Source: an uncultured Bacteroidales bacterium (GTDB taxonomy: Bacteria; Bacteroidota; Bacteroidia; Bacteroidales; Muribaculaceae). Taken from it: a stretch of DNA of 64,000 nt. A model generated the notes under the pieces. The model was given only the letters and a program-made list of their open reading frames with translations, was not told where the DNA came from and searched no databases. Where the stretch lies: assembly GCA_902779125.1 (NCBI GenBank), contig CACZAC010000026.1, positions 1-64,000 of the forward strand, in the 5' to 3' direction. A program made the translations under genes and the position numbers. Numbering within the stretch: position 1 is the first letter of the stretch; each line of letters starts with the position of its first letter. Shown here one piece after another: positions 60,238 to 64,000 of this stretch.

Positions 60238-61209
60238 TTACTGTTTTTTCGTTCTGGGTTTGCTGATGAAGTAGCTGAAGCCCAGGATGACGATGAGGAA
60301 AACGAAGGCGATGGGGACATTGAGGAAAAAGCCACTGGCATCATCGGTCTCTTTCAAGCGCAGCAGGTGGAAACCGTAGTTGATGCTCAGCAAGATGGAC
60401 AGCATGATAGAGCCACACACAAAGGCTGCCACCACGCGCCACAAGGAGCCCCACACGCCATAGCCAAACAGTTGCCTGTAAGTGCGGAAAACCATTACCG
60501 CTCCCAGCAGGAACACGAGCCACCCAAGCGAAGTGATATCATAAAACATGTTCAGTATCATAAACACTGATGTGCTGAACACCTGGACAAAGAAGCCCTG
60601 AGGAAGGGTGTGATGAGTGTTGCGCGGGGCAAAACGGAAAATGAAATAATTGGGGATAATCAAGAACGAGAGCAGGACCAGGGACAACAAGTCAGGGTGG
60701 GTGTTCAGCCACAAGAACACTTTGTCCAGATAATCGCTGGGTGGCGGGAAGGCGCCATGAAGGTGGTCGTTCAGCCACGAGAAGACGTTAGTGATGTAGC
60801 CCATTCGCTCGCCTTTCTCCACATTGATCATACCGTGGATGGCACCCGTGAAAAAGTCGACAATCACACCAAGCACGGCGATGATAGCCAGCATCTTAAC
60901 GGGCGGGAAGCTCACCTGCCTCTTGCCGTTGATGTAGTCGCTGATGAAATAGCCCGGACGCAGGAACAGCTGAGCCACCGAGTAGACCAAGGAGCGGTTG
61001 TGCATGCCCCACACCTCGGCAATGCTCTTGCCCACGCTGCGCCAGGTGATGGGCCCTAGACCTTGTTTCTGTGAACAATAGGGACAAAAGTTGCCCACGA
61101 AGTCATGCCCGCAGTTATGGCAATGCTGCGTGTCATGAGAGCTGAACTCGTGATCAAAGGGAGTCCGCTGCCACTGTCTGAATCGCCGATATGCTGTTTT
61201 TAAGTTCAC
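60238..61209 (-). CDS. DUF3667 membrane protein with N-terminal zinc ribbon
   Basis: The 323-residue protein has a zinc ribbon near the start (CHNCGHDFVGNFCPYCSQ, four cysteines at about 30-46) and the family sequence ITWRSVGKSIAE. It continues with RPGYFISDYINGKRQVSFPP and about five membrane segments. DUF3667 proteins are widespread in Bacteroidetes; their function is unknown. It is read on the minus strand and lies next to the PepSY-like genes, 81 nt from the first. Co-transcription with the minus-strand pair is possible. Confidence 0.88.
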   Translation of the reverse strand: MNLKTAYRRFRQWQRTPFDHEFSSHDTQHCHNCGHDFVGNFCPYCSQKQGLGPITWRSVGKSIAEVWGMHNRSLVYSVAQLFLRPGYFISDYINGKRQVSFPPVKMLAIIAVLGVIVDFFTGAIHGMINVEKGERMGYITNVFSWLNDHLHGAFPPPSDYLDKVFLWLNTHPDLLSLVLLSFLIIPNYFIFRFAPRNTHHTLPQGFFVQVFSTSVFMILNMFYDITSLGWLVFLLGAVMVFRTYRQLFGYGVWGSLWRVVAAFVCGSIMLSILLSINYGFHLLRLKETDDASGFFLNVPIAFVFLIVILGFSYFISKPRTKKQ

Positions 61210-61290
61210 TCTTGCTTGATGAAAAGGGAGGAAATGCCACCTTTATTAGGTCAATGTCATCTCCTCCCTATGTCTGTTACCGTGACGACA

Positions 61291-61731
61291 TCAGTCGTCG
61301 TAGTCCATGTCGATGACCTGGAAATTGCGGTTGAACTCAATCTCCATGCCGTTGTTGAGCTTCACCTCATAGACACTGCGGTGGCGCTCCAGCTTGATGA
61401 CAGACTTGCCAGGGTAATTCTGGGCGAGGTAGGCGCTGATTTGTTCGGGAATAGCCTCGGTGGGCACTTTGCTGTTATAGCACTCGATGTCCTTCCAGTT
61501 GCCTGACCTGTCAAACTCCACCTTGTCGCCGCTCTCGTAGCGAATGGTGAAGTCATCCCAATCGGCGGTCACCAACAGGGGAGCCTTAGCGGCAAAATGG
61601 GCCTTGTGGAAAGCCTGTGCGGCCTGCGGCAGCTGCTCAAAGGTGATAACGCGGTCATCATCATCGGCACTCATTGTGAGGCTCATGGTCATGACCATAG
61701 CCATCAACAGGAAATACTTGATATTCTTCAT
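61291..61731 (-). CDS. PepSY-like (DUF2874) secreted protein
   Basis: The 146-residue protein has a signal peptide (KNIKYFLLMAMVMTMSLTMS) and two PepSY-like (DUF2874/BLIP-like) repeats. It contains the family pattern LPQAAQAFHKAHFAAKAPLL... DWDDFTIRYESGDKVEFDR and YEVKLNNGMEIEFNR near the end. It is closely similar to the protein at 62525-62959 and probably sits in the periplasm as a small binding or inhibitory protein. It follows a lipoprotein paralogue by 107 nt on the minus strand. The molecular function is unknown. Confidence 0.87.
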   Translation of the reverse strand: MKNIKYFLLMAMVMTMSLTMSADDDDRVITFEQLPQAAQAFHKAHFAAKAPLLVTADWDDFTIRYESGDKVEFDRSGNWKDIECYNSKVPTEAIPEQISAYLAQNYPGKSVIKLERHRSVYEVKLNNGMEIEFNRNFQVIDMDYDD

Positions 61732-61838
61732 AATAGTTCTGTTTTTAGTTTCTAGTTGTTGTTTATTAATTTTGTTGTTTGTTTTTTTAGTCGTCGTTCA
61801 CGAGGCGTCTGCTCTCTAAACTGCGAGCGCAGCGAGCA

Positions 61839-62273
61839 TTAATCGTCCATTTCCATCAGGGCGCCTTGCTCGTTGTACCTCAGTTCAAGGCCATTGGCGA
61901 GCTCAATCTCGTAGCCGTTACGCTCCTTGTCGATTTTCAAGACCATAGCGTCGGGGAAGTTGGCCTGCAGGTGAGTCACTATCGGCGCGGGAATCAACTG
62001 GGTGGGCACGGGATTCGTCATCGAGGACTGAATCTTGTCCCACATCTCGTCGGTGTCAAAGTCAATCTGGGTGCCGTCGGCGAGCACAACATCATACTGC
62101 CAACCCGTGATTTCCAGGTCCTTCTTGGCAAACGAGATGGTCTGTCCAGGGAAGTTCTGCTGGATGAACGTGGTGATGGGCACCGGCAACTCGGTGGGCA
62201 AAACGGGTTTGTCGCTACACCCACTCAGCATCATCAGAAAGGCAAAAAAGCCTAATACAAATAAATTTTTCAT
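61839..62273 (-). CDS. PepSY-like (DUF2874) lipoprotein
   Basis: The 144-residue protein starts with a lipoprotein signal (LFVLGFFAFLMMLSGC) and has two PepSY-like repeats (LPVPITTFIQQNFPGQTISF and YEIELANGLELRYNEQG). It resembles the other lipoprotein at 63024-63563. It is the first gene of the minus-strand pair; its -7 box TATTTTTG is at 62297-62304. The protein probably sits on the outer membrane. The function is unknown. Confidence 0.85.
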   Translation of the reverse strand: MKNLFVLGFFAFLMMLSGCSDKPVLPTELPVPITTFIQQNFPGQTISFAKKDLEITGWQYDVVLADGTQIDFDTDEMWDKIQSSMTNPVPTQLIPAPIVTHLQANFPDAMVLKIDKERNGYEIELANGLELRYNEQGALMEMDD

Positions 62274-62296
62274 ACAAATACTCTTTCTAGTCGCTG

Positions 62297-62304
62297 CAAA
62301 AATA
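62297..62304 (-). promoter_or_regulatory. -7 box of the minus-strand PepSY-like pair
   Basis: TATTTTTG on the minus strand, 24 nt upstream of the start codon at 62273. The -33 box is not clear. Confidence 0.55.
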
Positions 62305-62466
62305 CACTTTTTTTCAATTATATCTTATCATTCTGAATGAAAAACGCATTTTGCGCTCCCTGAATACAACCCGGGGTTTCATCCATTCATCCATTCGTCC
62401 ATGCCCACATGCCGAAAAAAAGAAGTGTCCCCTTTTCCCTGCACGATAGTTTTTTTGCTAAAACTA

Positions 62467-62495
62467 TTGGTGTTGCCAAAAATGTTGTACTTTTG
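62467..62495 (+). promoter_or_regulatory. Promoter of the plus-strand PepSY-like pair
   Basis: TTG (62467-62469) and TACTTTTG (62488-62495) are 18 nt apart, one short of the usual spacing. The start codon follows 30 nt later. It is divergent from the minus-strand pair. Confidence 0.6.
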
Positions 62496-62524
62496 CCCGG
62501 CAAATAAATCACTAATATTTAGAT

Positions 62525-62959
62525 ATGATGAAAACGATTAAAGCATTTCTTTTGATGGTAGCCTTACTGGCAACGAGCTTCAATGCCAAGGCCGACCATG
62601 ACCAAGTGATTCCCTTCAACCAGATGCCTGAAGCTGCCCAGACCTTTCTCAAGCAGCATTTTGCCGACAAGGTGCCCCTCGTTGTCACCGTGGATTGGGA
62701 TGACTACACCATCCGCTACGAGAGCGGCGAGAAGGTGGAGTTTGACAAGCAGGGTAACTGGAAAGAGATTGACTGCCGCGCCTCACGCGTTCCTGTGGAA
62801 CTGATTCCTGACGAAATCAAGTCGAACATCAGCACCACGTTCCCTGGTGCTATCATCCTCAAGCTTGACCGCAACCGTCGCGGCTACGAGGTGAAGCTTA
62901 ACAATGGTCTTGAAGTGGAGTACAGCCCCTCGTTCCAAGTCATTGACATTGACGACTAA
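62525..62959 (+). CDS. PepSY-like (DUF2874) secreted protein
   Basis: The 144-residue protein has a signal peptide (KTIKAFLLMVALLATSFNA) and two PepSY-like repeats. It shows DWDDYTIRYESGEKVEFDK and YEVKLNNGLEVEYS, almost identical to the protein at 61291-61731. It is the first gene of the plus-strand pair and is followed by a lipoprotein paralogue after 64 nt. It is probably periplasmic; its function is unknown. Confidence 0.87.
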   Translation: MMKTIKAFLLMVALLATSFNAKADHDQVIPFNQMPEAAQTFLKQHFADKVPLVVTVDWDDYTIRYESGEKVEFDKQGNWKEIDCRASRVPVELIPDEIKSNISTTFPGAIILKLDRNRRGYEVKLNNGLEVEYSPSFQVIDIDD

Positions 62960-63023
62960 TTTTTTAGGCATCAGGCTTCATGCCGTGCCGAAAAACCGAA
63001 AAACTTAAAATAGAAAACCAGAA

Positions 63024-63563
63024 ATGAACAAAATGTATTTTAAAGTATTGTCTGTCGGCGTAATCCTGTTTGCGCTTTGGTCCTGTTCCGGTAACAATGA
63101 TGCCAATCAGCAGCAAGTCGCTGTTCCCACTGTTCAAGAGCAACCCGTTCAGGCCGCTCCTGCCGATTCAACCATGGCACAGCCCCAGGCTGCTGCCCCC
63201 GCAACTACGGCACAAGCATTGCCCGAAGCCATCACCACTTTCCTGAAACAGCATTTCCCCAATGCCACGGTTGCAGGTGTTGAGCCCGATAACGAGCATG
63301 GTGGACTCGAATATGATGTATATCTCAACGACGGTACCCAAGTCGATTTTGACGCCAACAACCAATGGGAAAAGGTGGAATCGATGAAAGGCGTTCCCGC
63401 TGCCCTCGTTCCCAAGGCTATCGCCACCTATGTGAAAGGTAACTATCAGAACCTTGCTATCACTAAAATCAACAAGGAGTACGGTGGCTATGAGATAGAG
63501 CTCGCCAACGGCATGGACCTGAAGTTTGACGGTTCGGGCCGCTTCATGGGCATGGACGACTAA
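63024..63563 (+). CDS. PepSY-like (DUF2874) lipoprotein with Ala/Pro/Gln-rich linker
   Basis: The 179-residue protein has a lipoprotein signal ending in LWSC (about residue 21), then an Ala/Pro/Gln-rich linker of about 45 residues (VPTVQEQPVQAAPAD). Two PepSY-like repeats follow (LPEAITTFLKQHFPNATVAG and YEIELANGMDLKFDG). It matches the lipoprotein at 61839-62273 except for the linker. The linker would hold the domain away from the membrane. It is the second gene of the plus-strand pair and is followed by a terminator. Confidence 0.86.
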   Translation: MNKMYFKVLSVGVILFALWSCSGNNDANQQQVAVPTVQEQPVQAAPADSTMAQPQAAAPATTAQALPEAITTFLKQHFPNATVAGVEPDNEHGGLEYDVYLNDGTQVDFDANNQWEKVESMKGVPAALVPKAIATYVKGNYQNLAITKINKEYGGYEIELANGMDLKFDGSGRFMGMDD

Positions 63564-63638
63564 TCGTTCCCTAGAGGCACACGCACTCGCTGGCCTCACG
63601 ACAAGGCGCCTGTTAAAGGCGGCTTGAACAATATGACA

Positions 63639-63669
63639 ACAAGGACAAGTTTTTTAGGCTTGTCCTTGT
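63639..63669 (+). terminator. Terminator of the plus-strand PepSY-like pair
   Basis: ACAAGGACAAG and CTTGTCCTTGT form a perfect 11-bp stem with a 9-nt loop, 75 nt after the stop codon. Confidence 0.8.
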
Positions 63670-63744
63670 TTGCTGCTATATCAAGTGGTAAGTGCGTCGT
63701 ACACGAACTTCTACATCCACCGATAGCCTGTCAATCACAAAGTT

Positions 63745-63860
63745 CCTCTTCGAGGCACTTGCAATGTTCAGCTCATGGACCAAGCTGCGAACCTCTACGA
63801 GGTTCTGGCATGGTCTTTATGATTGAAATCGGTTCTTCGAACCGCTGACATCTACGATGT
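63745..63860. repeat. Array of short triloop hairpins
   Basis: Four perfect hairpins with 3-nt loops lie close together: CCTC-TTC-GAGG (63745-63755), GAACCTC-TAC-GAGGTTC (63789-63805), CGGTTC-TTC-GAACCG (63830-63844) and ACATC-TAC-GATGT (63848-63860). All loops are TTC or TAC. The first lies in a repeat shared, inverted, with 30253-30284. Confidence 0.75.
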
Positions 63861-63916
63861 TTCCACGGGCATCAATCATTTTTTTGAGGATGAGGTAAAG
63901 TTTTTCGGTGAAAAAA

Positions 63917-63949
63917 TTTGGCTGTTTGGTTGAGGCATTACTATCTTTG
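63917..63949 (+). promoter_or_regulatory. Promoter of the gene at the window end
   Basis: TTTG (63917-63920) and TATCTTTG (63942-63949) are 21 nt apart, a full consensus match. Confidence 0.72.
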
Positions 63950-63975
63950 CGGCCACAATTCAAGACAACAATTAC

Positions 63976-64000
63976 ATGAAACGGCTGTGGGAGCAGCCCA
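63976..64000 (+). CDS. Start of a gene that runs off the window
   Basis: An ATG follows the promoter at 63917-63949 by 26 nt, and the first codons read MKRLWEQP. The frame is open to the window end. Only eight codons are visible, so no product can be named. Confidence 0.4.

Overview
The window comes from a member of the Bacteroidales, most likely a gut Prevotellaceae- or Muribaculaceae-like bacterium. The evidence is the start of a 16S rRNA gene with Bacteroidetes-type sequence, promoters with the Bacteroidetes -7 box TAnnTTTG and a TTG-type -33 box 19-21 bp upstream, almost no Shine-Dalgarno sequences, and typical families (C10 proteases with a propeptide, C-terminal dockerin repeats, DUF4296, DUF3667, PepSY-like proteins, DUF1460). 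Most of the DNA is of balanced base composition. Two stretches (about 45.0-47.4 kb and 50.9-52.5 kb) are clearly AT-richer and look acquired.

Layout. 0-0.6 kb: 5' end of a 16S gene (minus strand) with its promoter. 0.6-8.7 kb: minus-strand secreted proteins, namely a C10-type protease homologue that has lost its catalytic cysteine, a DUF1460 lipoprotein and a large multidomain alpha-amylase. 8.9-13.2 kb: plus-strand genes, including a cytidylate-kinase-like protein, a TPR protein and an AAA-CYTH protein. 13.3-23.4 kb: minus-strand FKBP lipoprotein, glycyl-tRNA synthetase, an MBOAT/SGNH acyl-transfer pair, a muropeptide-processing operon (transglutaminase-like, NlpC/P60, dipeptide epimerase) and a two-component system. 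23.5-29.7 kb: secreted dockerin proteins, an intact C10 protease and the collapsed remnant of a second one. 30.4-36.3 kb: a permease-ATPase-permease ABC operon. 36.7-44.8 kb: a dockerin protein, then the housekeeping operon ileS-dksA-lspA-DUF4296-chrA-chrA. 45.0-48.4 kb: a second, AT-rich MBOAT/SGNH pair and a class A acid phosphatase. 48.7-50.9 kb: an MscS channel and a TPR protein. 50.9-52.5 kb: an AT-rich pair resembling a nucleotide-cyclase sensor and a Pycsar-type membrane effector. 52.6-57.1 kb: a dockerin gene lying between a decayed copy of the start of an RNA methyltransferase gene and the intact gene, then an acyltransferase. 57.3-59.9 kb: a GH9-CE4 fusion. 60.2-63.6 kb: a DUF3667 protein and four PepSY-like proteins in two mirror-image pairs.

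Themes. Six secreted proteins end in dockerin-type calcium-binding repeats at the extreme C-terminus, and no cohesin is seen, so these repeats may serve as sorting or anchoring signals. The most striking regulatory signal is a tandem 19-bp near-palindrome of the form GTGTCAAATTATTTTACAC with a fixed 23-bp period. It lies about 25 bp upstream of the -33 position at four promoters: the intact C10 protease, the collapsed C10 gene, the ABC operon, and the dockerin gene at 52.8-54.2 kb. This looks like an undescribed regulon. Other notable points are the inactivated C10 protease, the cyclase-like/membrane-effector pair, and families of 7-bp and 9-bp phased intergenic repeats and triloop hairpins.
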